A DNA stretch of 64,000 nucleotides from Ophiosphaerella korrae (GCA_028456385.1 JALNQF010000016.1:310001-374000); one strand, 5' to 3'; positions 32,013 to 42,766 are shown, numbered from the stretch's first letter. Numbers and translations: made by a program. Notes: a model not told the origin generated them from the letters alone.

Positions 32013-32620
32013 ATGACAAATAACGCACAGGCGGCCATCACAGGCGCGACAGACAATGTGATTTCCGATAACCGCGGGGTCGTGATCGGTGACGCGTCGG
32101 ACCATGTGCGCGTAGTCAGTAGGCCCTGTCAAAACCCGTTTGATATTGACTTCAAGACAGACACGCAAGCTAAAAACAACTAATACCCAGGCAAGTCGCT
32201 GCGGGCGGTGCTGCAGCTCGCGGACTATGGCTGGCGGCACCCTCTCCTTCTAACAAGACACCGGGCCAGTGCCCGCACCCAGCGCAGGCATAAGAAGTCG
32301 CAGCTTACCATCGAGCACTGCTATCGCACCGCAGATCGGTCGCCGGAGGCGTGGAGTTCTAGGTGCACGCGAGCAACGCAGCCCGCATTGAACAGGGCTA
32401 CTAAAACATGGCGGACTAATTCAAGCTTGCCGGCCGGAAAAGCCCTACAAACAGATGTGTTCAAGCTGGTTCATATCTGGTTCCCCGACGAGAAGAACGG
32501 AAAACAATTATTGGTCCTCGATAATGCTGGTGATGCTGCTACTCCCTCTCTCAACCATCGAGTGATAGCTAAAAACCCCGGGCAAGCGGTACAGATAGCG
32601 ACCGCCCCCGCCATCTTTTG
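32013..32620 (+). pseudogene. NLR (NB-ARC) relic with N-terminal putative amyloid motif
   Basis: The ATG at 32013 opens MTNNAQAAITGATDNVISDN and then NRGVVIGDASDHVRVV, the partner of the motif at 31430. The frame ends at 32181-32183. Further on, in other frames, NB-ARC pieces appear: KKSQLTIEHCYRTADRSPEA (the glycine-rich P-loop itself is not readable), QTDVFKLVHIWFPDEKNG and QLLVLDNAGDA (Walker B). No repeat domain follows. Truncated and frameshifted. Confidence 0.55.
32061..32120 (+). other. Putative HET-s-type amyloid motif (receptor side)
   Basis: Codes I-S-D-N-R-G-V-V-I-G-D-A-S-D-H-V-R-V-V-S, about 17 residues after the ATG. It matches the effector motif at N-R-G-V-V-x-G-x-A and at the following V-R-(I/V). 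Confidence 0.45.
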
Positions 32621-33029
32621 ATGCATCTACCCATTTTACCGGGCTAGAGTGAATTCTAATTTTCTACGCTCACTTACTAGCCTTATTTCATTACCGTTCC
32701 ATTCCAACATATCCACCCTTTGTCATACAACAGATTATTACTGCAGAAAAAGACGCCGATGTGGGTTTGTGCGGCTTCTGATCTCTATCGACATGAAAAA
32801 TAGCTACACCGCCACCTCGGTAGCTTTCAGGCCAGCTTGACGAACAAAAACGGGAACTCCACGAAATTCAACCGAGAACTGCCAAGGAGTGACAGAAACA
32901 TAGACGTAGAGAGCATCACATTTAATCTGGAAGAGTAAATTAAGAAGCTACAGATAAGGTACGATATGCCTCATCAGACCATAAGAGGGGCTATCATGTA
33001 GAGTTAATGTAAGGAGCTGTTAATTTGCT
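32621..33029. other. Spacer, no gene
   Basis: No frame recognised. Moderately AT-rich. Confidence 0.35.
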
Positions 33030-34317
33030 TCAGTTATTGCAAACACTAACGTCTATATTGATCAATGGTCCAATCTTTGTACATCGAATGAATGCCTGTT
33101 GTAATGCATCCTGCCGTCCCGTTGTGTCGAGCAAATCATCCACTACAAATTCAATGACCTCTTCACTATTTTTCCTCTGCTTTTCTGGGAATAATGAGAG
33201 GATTACACCTCGAGAAAATCTTTCTTTTCGCTGATTCAGCACGGCTTGGCGTCGAAGAATATCTCGCAATTCGCTCTCCTCATCCAACAGGTAGGCGGGC
33301 TGGAAGACGAACTTGTCCACGAGCCTTGCAAAGGCACCAAGGGCTACAGCGACTCGCATATGTTTTGCAGTGTCGGTGTTTGACTGAGGATTTGGGGTTC
33401 AGGATTTGAACATGTCGGTTTCTCGCAACTGCATCCAGTCGCGCTGTGCCCGCGAGCTAATTGAGCGATTCGACCGTAATGTGAAATGCGAAGCATACCT
33501 GTAATATGGCACTAGACAAATCCTGCCCCAAGTAATTGCACATCAACGCAGTTGCAGAATTCCAGAGAGATTCCATCTTATCAGCCCTATTGTTAAGTTA
33601 AAAGTCGGTTAGGGCAGTTCCGTCGGCATAAACTACACTTCCGATAGGCTAAGTTTGTTGAGCTTCCCGGAAAATTCCATCAGCTGCTTGAGTCTCATCT
33701 TCCTTTTATGAACCTCCTCCGCTAGGCTCTTACTTTTAGCCTTTTCCTTCTCAAGCAATTCCTCTAAGGCGAGTACTTGCTCATGCGATTCCTTCAGCTT
33801 CTCTGAACAGTCATCCGCCCTTATCTCAATGGTTTGTAGCCTTGCTTCAAGATCGCCAACCTGTTGGTTCCTTTCCTTGAGCCTATTGGTTATCTTACTG
33901 TGCTCCCTTTCAAAATCGTCGACCTTCGCTGCGTATCCTCCCAACTTCCCTTGAAGAGCCGCCATCCCAATGTCTCTTTCTTGACTCGTTACTCGCAATT
34001 CATCTATCTCGCTTTGCAAAGAAGCGCCTCATCTTTCCATTCACTATACCTGTCTTCATAACTAGCCAATTAGTCACGAACGACTGACTTGTGGTTTTCC
34101 CCTTGTGCGGTCAGGTCGTCCTACAAGTTCCTAATGTCGTTCGTGAGCCGTGGGACGCTCTCGACGAACTCCGAAAACACATAGAGCCCATCATCTGAAG
34201 AGAACGAAGATAATGCATCGCAAAGGCTCTTCGCTTTGGTAAGAAGTAAAGAGGTCGGATCGATGGCATCAACGGCTGAGTCATGCCTTGTATGACATTG
34301 CGCTGGTTTGACCCCAT
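33030..34317 (-). pseudogene. Coiled-coil protein relic with several stops
   Basis: Minus-strand pieces make one gene. 34317-34040 reads DAIDPTSLLLTKAKSLCDAL, SDDGLYVFSEFVESVPRLTN with TAG and TAA stops in frame. A one-base shift leads into SEIDELRVTSQERDIGMAAL and a long heptad-like helix to about 33640. Beyond, DKMESLWNSATALMCNYLGQ leads to a GTATGC intron ending in CACAG at about 33460; then RDWMQLRETDMFKS, a TGA, and in frame KHMRVAVALGAFARLVDKFV to IDVSVCNN at 33030. The family is not recognised; the globular end after the coiled coil looks conserved. It is in the same decayed state as its neighbours. Confidence 0.5.
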
Positions 34318-34939
34318 ACTGTTGTTTCGCTTCTTAGACTAAAGAACACAGAGTGCAACCCTGCCGCATACTTATAGTAAGAACCAAGGCTACATTAACG
34401 AGGACATACGCTAGGGAAATGGCACGCCTTGAGAGCAGGCAGATAACCGTTCTTGCCGAGTTTGATGCATATTATGGCTTCTCCTTCATGCCGCTATTGT
34501 GGGAAGCGTCTGAAGGGGTGAAAGGGCTTGCAGTCGACCACGAGTAGACAATCACATATCCTTTAAATTATCCAGTGCCTCTCCAATTTCTGGTCATATT
34601 GCCCTAGCAACTTCTGCGAATTCCGCTGCCTTTTGTTAGCATGCGCTAAATAAGAGTGCGGAGGTTTAGGCGAGGTACTATCCGGAGTTCCATCCAAAGC
34701 GATTGTAGGCATCACGCCGTAGAGATACGGTGTCGCCGGACTCATATTCGCAGTGGACTGGCGGGAAAGCTGTTGAGGGATAACTAGGCGGGGGCAGCTG
34801 GGTGAGATGTCTGAAGAATGGGAGATTAGTAAAAAATTAGATATTAGATGGTGAACGGTTACCAAGCGCGAAGTGTTGGGTGTCGTGAAAATAGCTTAAC
34901 GTAAACTTTCCCGGGCGTGTAGACAGGGCCGAACAGCTA
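34318..34939. other. Spacer, no firm gene
   Basis: A minus-strand frame at 34563-34865 ends PATPYLYGVMPTIALDGTPD and could be a scrap of the coiled-coil gene's neighbour. Not supportable. Confidence 0.25.
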
Positions 34940-35218
34940 TTAGTGAGGTAGCTGCCAGCCCGCAGAGCATAGCCAACTTCTGTCGGGATTAACACAGGCC
35001 TCTCCGGGGTCGCCAACTCGGATAGAGACTTCCTTCGTGACGAGCGTGCCATCTGGCCCAAGATTGGTGAACTCGGCCGTCGCCACGTGACAAGCTCTCG
35101 TAGCTATAACGTTGCAGGGTCGCCAAATTGCGGCTCGGAAAGGTCTGGGAGCGTAGAGAGGTTGTGTAACGGTGGTATGCGCAGCTCGCGCAGTCGCGGT
35201 GCGAAATCTAGCGAGCAT
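34940..35218 (-). CDS. Small hypothetical protein with mitochondrial-type N-terminus
   Basis: The ATG at 35218 gives 92 aa: MLARFRTATARAAHTTVTQP is Arg/Ala/Thr-rich and free of acids, like a matrix-targeting peptide, followed by HVATAEFTNLGPDGTLVTKE. It may be only the first exon of a longer, lost gene, since a GTGTTA donor-like site follows GEAC. No family recognised. Confidence 0.3.
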   Translation of the reverse strand: MLARFRTATARAAHTTVTQPLYAPRPFRAAIWRPCNVIATRACHVATAEFTNLGPDGTLVTKEVSIRVGDPGEACVNPDRSWLCSAGWQLPH

Positions 35219-35398
35219 GGCTAGAAAGATACTGCTAGAGAGCGGGAGAGGATCGGGGTTGGATGTATTGATGGATTGACTCTTACTCGGTTTGAGCTGC
35301 GGCTCCCGCGGCTTTGCCCGGTTGGGCAAACAGCCAATGCGTCTTGGATCTTTGTTCATCTGATCCGCCCTGCTTTCTAACGCTAGTACATATGCAAG

Positions 35399-36136
35399 CT
35401 AGGACAAAGTCTCCAGACTCCAATCCCTTACCCTCCCTTGCCAATCAGCAATTCTCCCATCACGAATCTTGACGACAACAACCCTAACTTCCTTACTTTC
35501 CAAGTAGGACTTTGTGCCGCCATCACCCTCGCCAGGATCTCCATGCGCTGCTGTCTCGACGTCTAGACCGCCGCTACCCCACAGACCGCCACCAGGCGGC
35601 GAGCTTGAATAACTCTCATCGCCAAAGGTGTTGTTCGCCAGGTGCTGGGCCTTGCACCAGACCTCTTGTTCCGAGCCGTCACTCAGGATCTCAGCAGTGC
35701 CATTGATGGTGGTACTGATTCTGCTTAAAGAAGCGGTATTCATGCCAAGAAGGAGCTCAGCAAGCGAGCCTGAGCGGGTTGATTGACGGACTGGGGATGG
35801 GTCGCGACGAAGACCTGGCTGGGGGCTGAGGGTGGGGGGACGGTGCGAGATCCAGTCATGGACGAGAAGGGAGACTTGGTGATTTGATTGCAGGTTGTGG
35901 GTCTTGCGCGAGGTAGGGGGGGTGGTCATGATGATGACGGGGGAGGAGGAGTATGGGGTGTGGGGGAGGTAGGTGTAGTTCATCAGCGAGACATGGGGGA
36001 TGTTGTTGGAGCATGTTGCCAAGTGAAGCTGTTGGCGAGGGTTATGATGTTAGGAACATGGGCGGCGGGGGCGGCTACTCACGAAGCGGGCGTTCTGGAG
36101 GCACGTGACGACCTCGTCTGGCAGGCGATTAGACAT
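35399..36136 (-). CDS. PNPOx-like flavin-nucleotide binding protein
   Basis: Likely a pyridoxamine 5'-phosphate oxidase-fold protein of the fungal YLR456W/Alr4036-like group. Exons are 36083-36136 (MSNRLPDEVVTCLQNARF) and 35399-36028; the 54-bp intron (GTGAGT...CAG) joins in phase 0 for 227 aa. The FMN-barrel start LHLATCSNNIPHVSLMNYTY is followed by PVIIMTTPPTSRKTHNLQSN and VSLLVHDWISHRPPT, then the SGSLAELLLGMNTASLSRIS and the C-terminal VRVVVVKIRDGRIADWQG. A glycine/serine-rich insertion lies near residues 160-185. Substrate unknown; most fungal members have no proven enzyme activity. Intact. Confidence 0.8.
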
Positions 36137-36150
36137 GGCAGCGGGGCGGA

Positions 36151-36216
36151 TGGCAGCGACACGGGTGGTAGCGACACGAATGGCAGCGACACGGATGGTA
36201 GCAGTGACACGGATGG
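36151..36216. repeat. 15-bp tandem repeat upstream of the PNPOx-like gene
   Basis: Four units of TGGCAGCGACACGGR, the last lengthened to 18 bases, directly 5' of the ATG at 36136. It could affect promoter spacing; no role is known. Confidence 0.7.
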
Positions 36217-36383
36217 CTTGTGGGGAGAGCTTGGTGCTGCGGAGGGATCGGAGGGATCGGGGGATGACGTAAGTGGTGTCCGTGCAGCCACATGGGCCAT
36301 ACCGCGCTAAGCTATAAATAAATGCTTAGATAATCAGTTTACCACGATTGGTATACGGAGCAGTTTCATAACGAAGCACACTC

Positions 36384-36704
36384 CTAACTGATTACGACCA
36401 CAAGCCAGGACGGGAGCTTTCTACCTGGGTGAATGAAGCCGTTCGAAAGTAGGATAGCTACTGCCACGTTGTAAAAGTTATCATGTTCAAGACTTCTGCA
36501 CAGTCCCTGGCTATCAATGCCTAGCCAAAAATCTGCCCTACGCTCTCTAGGAGAAAAGCTGCAGCTCTTGCAAGGAATCTCCTTCAACGAATGCCATGAA
36601 AATTTGCCAAGCGCTTCCGATACATGTAATGCCTGATGAAAGCCGCCGTTTGCAATTGAAAGCAGCCGAGGCAATGACGCTTTGTGCCCACAGCCGCTAG
36701 CCAT
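36384..36704 (-). CDS. Hypothetical 106-residue ORF
   Basis: The ATG at 36704 gives MASGCGHKASLPRLLSIANG, ALGKFSWHSLKEIPCKSCSF and RRADFWLGIDSQGLCRSLEH. Composition is protein-like but there is no family match. It may be a fragment. Confidence 0.25.
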   Translation of the reverse strand: MASGCGHKASLPRLLSIANGGFHQALHVSEALGKFSWHSLKEIPCKSCSFSPRERRADFWLGIDSQGLCRSLEHDNFYNVAVAILLSNGFIHPGRKLPSWLVVVIS

Positions 36705-37480
36705 AGAGCCCCGGTTGTGTGGCTAAGATGTGGCGCACCACTTAACGCGTTCACGCGTTAGAACGCGACACGAGCAGATGCATCCCCGCCGCTGAAGGTC
36801 TCACGGCCACTGACTAGAAGCCGTCACTTAAATTACGCTGCAGGTGCGATAAGCAATATGCAGTCTCTCGCGGATCAGGCGAGTAGGCGTCCACGCGACC
36901 GTATTTTTCGTATAGCCATGGTCACGGGCGTTTGGGAGTCATCTCAGCATGACATGCAACATGATCCGATCCTAGAAGCTCGAAAATGTGATATTGAAGA
37001 ATCCTAGCGCCGAAAGCAAAATATGGTAATAGCTGTGGGGTGATTTTGGTACCTTTGTTATTAGTGTACGAGTTGGATGGGCTGCGTGAGTAGCATCCTT
37101 TGACCGTATTTCCAAACAAATATGTTGTGATTAAACAAATTCCAAACGAAGATCAGGAATATTCGATCTTGGAAGCTAGAAAATGGCATAGTTACCTTTC
37201 TCCAGCTCAACAACTTCTGTGCCAAATAGTTGGTTACAATATTGTTTTGCTTCGCTTTGGTTCAATGCCAAGTCCATTACCGGGTCGCTAACTGGAAATT
37301 GATTTTGCTTAGTAATGCCTTACCATGCGTGCTAGACCAAAACAAACACATGTCTGATAAGATACTTGTTGCCTCGATGCAAGATTCATCCACAACTACT
37401 CGACATAATACAGAACCATTAAAAAGGCGCTTACTTAGGCGTTTACTTTGATTGAACTCGATGTCAAAAGCACGCTAGAG
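36705..37480. other. Intergenic, no gene
   Basis: A 5' flank for the plus-strand gene starting at 37481. A short AACGCGTTCACGCGTTAGAA inverted motif lies near 36744-36763. The ORFs here look random. Confidence 0.35.
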
Positions 37481-39796
37481 ATGCCTGAACAATCGCCCGA
37501 TTACAAGAAGCTATATCTCGAAGAGCAACGTAGACGTGAAGTCGCAGAGAGCGCGCAGCAAGAAGAGCAGCGCCTACGCGAAGAAGAGCAGCGCCTACGC
37601 GCAGAAGAACAACGTAGACGCGAAGCAGCCGAGGAGAAAACTCGTAAAACGACTCTTCTCGAGTTTCTTGATGCTTGCCACAGCCACCTTCATGAGGGTC
37701 TCTCCGTCCAGACCGATGCGACCTTGTCAACACGCGGCGACCCCGCGAATGCGAATAACAAGCTTCGGCCCGAGCGACTTCGCGTATGGCACGATTTCCC
37801 AGCACGACAAGCGGCCATCTGGACCGATCTCGTGGAATGCGATCTGATCTTAGAGCGCCATTTCACCTCGCTGCATACCTTGGAAGAGTCTGGCGAAGCG
37901 ATCAGACGACGGATGATGAGCTCCGAGCTAGATCTAAATCTCTTCCAGCGCTCGACCGTTGAAGACCCCGTATCTTTAATCATGGAGCGGCTGTTCGATA
38001 ACCAGACACTGCGACGGAAGTTCGGACTCCAGGGTTCCGTAAAGTTTGAGAATCACGCCAATACCCTTAGCTCAGAATCACAACTGGAGGAGGGCGTAGA
38101 ACAAATGACCGTGTCAGGGACGCGACGGCGGTCACCACGCCTCCATGCCAAGGCCAAAGGGGCACAGTCATTGACAGAGGCAGAACCCACGGAACCAGTC
38201 TCCTCAAATCGCACACGAACCGCTCCATCCTCCCGTCCTCGTGCAGATCAGTTCTGCGTCTATAACATGAGCACTCAAAACGCAGAGAACCGCGTTGCCG
38301 CATTCATTCTCGAATACAAGGCACCACACAAGCTCCCGCTGAGTTACATTTATGAGGGTCTACATGATATGGAAGTCGAAGACGTTGTTCGATGGCGCGA
38401 GGTCGATAGTCCGCAGGATTGCTTCCGCCGACTTATCGCTGCTGTTATTACACAAGTCTTTTCCTATATGGTCAAGATTGGGTCGGAATATGGCTGCGTT
38501 TGCACCGGGGAGGCTTTCATCTTCCTACGTGTGCCTGATGATCCCAGGACGGTCTATTATTTCCTGTCCGTTCCCAAGGGCGATGTTGGAGCCACTACGG
38601 GATGGGCCCCGGATTCAGACGGCACGAATCGCCTGCATCTAACCGCCGTTGGACAGATGCTTGCTTTCACTCTTCAAGCGCTGAAATCGCCGCCTCGAGA
38701 GCAGAGTTGGCGCACTGATGCTGCTGCTCAACTGGACAGCTGGGAGGTTGTATATAGTGATCTGCTAGATACCATTCGTCCAGGGAACACGCCTTCATCA
38801 GAGTACCAGCCACCTCAGGACAATGAATTCATCCGCATGTCGCCTGTCCAGCTCCGAAAAAGACTACTCCAAGCCAGCCCAAGCTGCCAGCAACCCCAAA
38901 ATCAGCGCGAAGCCAGTGACGGGGAGCCCGATCCAGACACTCCGAGTCGACCATCATCCCGCATTCAAGTTCGCACCCGAACTCGCACCCAAGCGACCGC
39001 TAGCCGCCCTTCCGGTCGTACTTCGCGCAGAGAGGCGCAGGATGGCCAATATTGTACCCAAAACTGCCTGCGTGGGTTGGTCGAAGGCGGTCCGCTCGAT
39101 CGATCGTGTCCCAACGTGCAACATCACGGAGAAAGCCATCACCAGATCGACCAGCCTACTTTCCTTGTTCTTCTTCGTCAGCAGCTCTCAAAAGACCTAG
39201 ATACCAACTGCAAACCTGTAGGTTTGCCTGGGGCCTGCGGTGTTCTCTTCCGAATCCGGCTGAAATCGTACGGATACACTGTTGCGGCCAAAGCCACTCC
39301 TATCGACTTTGTTCACCGTCTCAAACGGGAGGCCATTATATACGAACACCTCCGTTCAATCCAGGGCAGCCACGTGCCAGTCTTTTTAGGCAATGTAGAT
39401 TTGGAAACCCCTTATTTCTACGAAGGGATTGCAGAGCTCGTTCATATGATGTTTCTCAGTTTTGGAGGAAAGAGGATCTCGCAGCACCTTACCTCCGAGA
39501 ACAGGCCATTTCTCATACAACAGATCAACTATGCAGCCCAGGCGATCCATGACCTTGGGGTCTTGCACAAAGACCTTATGCCCCGCAACATATTGTGGAA
39601 CGAGGAGACAGGCCAAGTAATGGTGATTGACTTTGAACGGGCCGAGGTTGTCAAAGCACGACCTGTACTGCGTACTATCGCGGCAAACCGAAAGAGGAAG
39701 ATGTTAGATGACGATTCAGTCAAAAGGAGGAACTCATCTTCTATCTTTGTTCTAGAAAGACATCGAGCGGTTAACGAATTGCGATGGTTATGCTAA
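37481..39796 (+). CDS. Nuclease-like (PD-(D/E)XK?) and protein kinase-fold fusion protein
   Basis: Intronless, 771 aa from the ATG at 37481. Residues 1-55 are a charged coiled coil with EEQRLR repeats. Residues about 60-210 are helical (FLDACHSHLHEGLSVQTDAT). Around 255-420 is an alpha/beta domain with a PD-(D/E)XK-like core: Asp near 255, ILEYKAPHKLPLSYIYEGL (E-x-K near 278) and AFIFLRVPDDPRTVYYFLSV. A disordered Ser/Arg/Gln linker follows. From about 580 there is a kinase-fold domain with VAAKATPIDF, HKDLMPRNILW (HxDxxxxN) and VIDFERAEV (DFE). This order resembles fungal FunK1-related and Crinkler-type effectors, in which a restriction-nuclease-like domain precedes a kinase. Fold assignments are by motif only. 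No disruption. Confidence 0.65.
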   Translation: MPEQSPDYKKLYLEEQRRREVAESAQQEEQRLREEEQRLRAEEQRRREAAEEKTRKTTLLEFLDACHSHLHEGLSVQTDATLSTRGDPANANNKLRPERLRVWHDFPARQAAIWTDLVECDLILERHFTSLHTLEESGEAIRRRMMSSELDLNLFQRSTVEDPVSLIMERLFDNQTLRRKFGLQGSVKFENHANTLSSESQLEEGVEQMTVSGTRRRSPRLHAKAKGAQSLTEAEPTEPVSSNRTRTAPSSRPRADQFCVYNMSTQNAENRVAAFILEYKAPHKLPLSYIYEGLHDMEVEDVVRWREVDSPQDCFRRLIAAVITQVFSYMVKIGSEYGCVCTGEAFIFLRVPDDPRTVYYFLSVPKGDVGATTGWAPDSDGTNRLHLTAVGQMLAFTLQALKSPPREQSWRTDAAAQLDSWEVVYSDLLDTIRPGNTPSSEYQPPQDNEFIRMSPVQLRKRLLQASPSCQQPQNQREASDGEPDPDTPSRPSSRIQVRTRTRTQATASRPSGRTSRREAQDGQYCTQNCLRGLVEGGPLDRSCPNVQHHGESHHQIDQPTFLVLLRQQLSKDLDTNCKPVGLPGACGVLFRIRLKSYGYTVAAKATPIDFVHRLKREAIIYEHLRSIQGSHVPVFLGNVDLETPYFYEGIAELVHMMFLSFGGKRISQHLTSENRPFLIQQINYAAQAIHDLGVLHKDLMPRNILWNEETGQVMVIDFERAEVVKARPVLRTIAANRKRKMLDDDSVKRRNSSSIFVLERHRAVNELRWLC

Positions 39797-40085
39797 CCAC
39801 TCTTGCCCTTGGTTTTGTGCCTTCAGAACAGTCCAAGTTGGCTTAGGACGTCTCACCGCCTTCGGTTTTGCCAACTAAGCTTCTCCAGGGTTAGCGTCAA
39901 CTAGTCCTTGTCCATTACCTGTTCGACCGCCGCATGCAGCGTCGGTAACTATCCCATGCCCTGTTGGATTCTACCTTCCCTGTGCACGCTCGGGCCCACG
40001 CAAAGCCTCCAACCTCACCCCATATACTGCAGCTATCTGCAACGAGTTGTAATGTTACCGCCAAAACGCCTTAATTTACACCAAA

Positions 40086-41105
40086 ATGCCGATCCGCGGC
40101 CGCCCTGGCGATGACCTCGTGCCAAAGGATAATAATCCTCGTCACAGAGGAAAGGCAAAGCCCCCTCTACCGCCCAAGAGGCCACCCCCAGCATGGGAGC
40201 CACTCAATGTCGAAAATGAGCATCTACGATGCTGCCCTCGCCTGCCTTCTCACGTGAGCTATGAGGAGCCTCTCGAGCTATTTCGGCTGTTCTGGGACAA
40301 TAAGACGGTCAATAAAATCGGTATATACGCCAACGCCAATGCTCAACTGAAGCGTTCATCTGGTCCTCTCTGGTTGTTCATACGCCCATGGTCGCCGGTA
40401 ACTGCAGATGAGATTTACGCGTATCTCTCCATAGTAATTTACATGGTGATTCACCGAGAGTCTTGCGTAGTTGGGTGCTGGAGAGAGGACTCACGATTGT
40501 TTGGTGTCGTTTATCACGTGCCAAGGATTATGAGCGTTGCCCGGTTCTGGCAAATCGATCGCTACTTATATGTTTGCCAACCAAGAGACCAACGCCAACC
40601 CAATTTTGCAGAGTAATCGTCTACGTTTGAGCGTATATGCGGCTTATCAGAACACTTCCGCCGCGTGAGCCAGCGTTACTAGCAGCCAGGCCTAAATTTG
40701 GCTGTAGATGAGAGTACGACTCGCTTCTACGGGCGAACTCGTGAGACTACAACGATAGGCTGCAAAGCAGCTAGTACTGGATTTAAAACATGGCTCTTAG
40801 CGGACTCTGGATACTGTTTAAACTGGAGATTTCACACGAAAGGTTCAAAATCTAGTGATAGGCCATACAAAATCTTACCGCGCTGAACAGCAGAGGAGTT
40901 TTCAGTTACTCACGGCGTAGTAGCTGATCTCGCGCTCGATTGCCAAGCTGGTGATAGTGAACAGAGATTGCTGCTACCTGGGCAGCATGTGATTTGGATG
41001 GATAACTTGATTACTACAATCAAGTTACTCTCCCGCCTACGCAAAAGCCGGTTGTACAGCACCACAAGCTTGAAAATACCTTGCACTGATCGTGTGGTCA
41101 GGTGA
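40086..41105 (+). pseudogene. piggyBac-type transposase relic
   Basis: DDE_Tnp_1_7 family. The ATG at 40086 leads through a proline-rich head to PLELFRLFWDNKTVNKIGIY and PWSPVTADEIYAYLSIVIYM, then a TAA at 40614-40616. Past further stops come LAVDESTTRFYGRTRETTT with TGFKTWLLADSGYCLNWRFH (first catalytic Asp region) and VIWMDNLITTIKLLSRLRKS (second Asp), ending at a TGA near 41103. Several stops and frame shifts make it inactive. TTAA flanks were not identified. Confidence 0.7.
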
Positions 41106-42470
41106 GCTAATCTTTCACCGGGTCCAAGTATTGTTATGTCGCCATTAATAGTAGTAGGGTATGCGTAGTAGACCTTGTGCTCGTTACCAACAATAATGAT
41201 TGCTGGCTCAACAAGATACAGAGGCTGTATAGTAGTATCCGTATCAAGGCTCGAGACTAGGAGATGTCGGAGGAGTGTTCTGTAGCCAGGCCTCAACGCG
41301 ATCGAATAACGTAGGCTGTGTCATGGCCTCTGGGAATGATCTTCATAATAAGGTTGATAACGTCTGGGTCGCGCAGCTCAGTTGCTGAGCGGGGCTCTCG
41401 GTCAACTGCGAACGTGGCTTTTTCAGCGCGGCTCACATTGAGACCCCTTCCTCTTGTATATCTACGTCGGATCCAAGTCACGTGTGCTTTTGAATGTAAA
41501 TGTTTTAGCCTTCTCCAATTACCATCAACTTTCCTATTTCTCCCCATATAATATTAGCATCATGAGGTATTGAGCAATGAATTTGGGGCTGCCGGGCTAT
41601 GCATGCAAGAATTTTTGAGCTCACAAAGTCGTATTCCGTGCACTCGTCTAATATCTGTGAGTTCAACCAGGGCGGATCAGGACCATGCGGAACGGAATAA
41701 GCATAGGAGCGACACGGTTAGAATTGCGGTGAACCCTGTTCATAGCCCGCCCTTGCATCCGCGAGTCTCAGCAGACTCTTATAACGGATAGTAGAGAGAG
41801 TATACGTAATTAATGCGAATTGCCTATTTACATGGAACGACAGTCTTGAAATGAAATAGTCTAGTTGACAAAGGAGCGAAGGTGGTTTGGGGGAGTCGTC
41901 GAGGCGGTGAAGAGTGACGACTAGTCGCGAGTCGAGGGCGGTAGTCGCGGGTTAAAAGTATGTAAGCGTTTCAATGCTCCACCAGGGGATGTAGTAAGGT
42001 ACACCAAACGACCATCAGCCCGACGATACAAATTGGTCATCTCTTCCACTCTACAAATCTCTGTGGTTCTCAATATACCATCCTGGGTTGTTAGATTGGC
42101 TACGGATGCATGGGGAAAGCATACTTCTTGGTGACTTGCCTTGTCCCGTCTGTACTCGCTTTCAATTTTGCCATTACCATCTTGCAACTTTTTTGGAGCT
42201 AATGTTTGCGATTGTGGTGTAATGCCGGTGGTCCACACCTGTAGACCCATTAAAGAATGTGGATGCGGGTGACAAAGACGTGCGGGAAGGCAAAGGACTG
42301 GGGAATATCTCAGCATCTCTGGGGCGCGCGTGATATATCATCGAGAACCCCCCCAATCGTAAGTTATCAGAACTTTGGGAAATTGGAACCACGCTTTTCG
42401 TCAGCATAGCTCAGTTCCAAGAGTCGCGGGATTGGTCTAGATGCAAGGTGTTTAGTGATTATGTAGGGAC
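41106..42470. other. Spacer, no firm gene
   Basis: It may hold the rest of the piggyBac element. A minus-strand frame at 41921-42316 (KKLQDGNGKIESEYRRDKAS) is protein-like but orphan. Nothing else is recognised. Confidence 0.3.
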
Positions 42471-42590
42471 AATGGAGCCAGAGCTAATGCTCGACCATGG
42501 ACGGAGCTAGAGCTGGTGCTCGATCTACCATGGATGGAGCCAGAGCTGGTGCTCGATCGACCATGGATGGAGCTAGAGCTGATGCTTGTA
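42471..42590. repeat. 33-bp tandem repeat, three units plus a partial
   Basis: The unit CTCGATCTACCATGGATGGA followed by GCCAGAGCTGGTG recurs three times from 42490, the first unit four bases shorter, with a partial unit before it. Both strands are open through it, giving 11-residue periodic peptides, so coding is not supported. Confidence 0.75.
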
Positions 42591-42766
42591 GCGTGGGATC
42601 GACTGTGCTTCCGCGGATCAAGCGGCGAACAAGGTGTGTGAGGCTTGCGCTAGTTACGTCTATAGATTGGAGGCCCGACACAACAGTAATGATGTGATGA
42701 GTTGGTGCTTAATCAGCCTCGAACTTTTAACTTATACTACGGACTTGTTGGGGTTGAAAACCTACC

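Noticed and set aside
35888..36310. Plus-strand glycine/aspartate repeat protein opposite the PNPOx gene
   Set aside because: Produced by the 15-bp minisatellite and antisense of a real gene.
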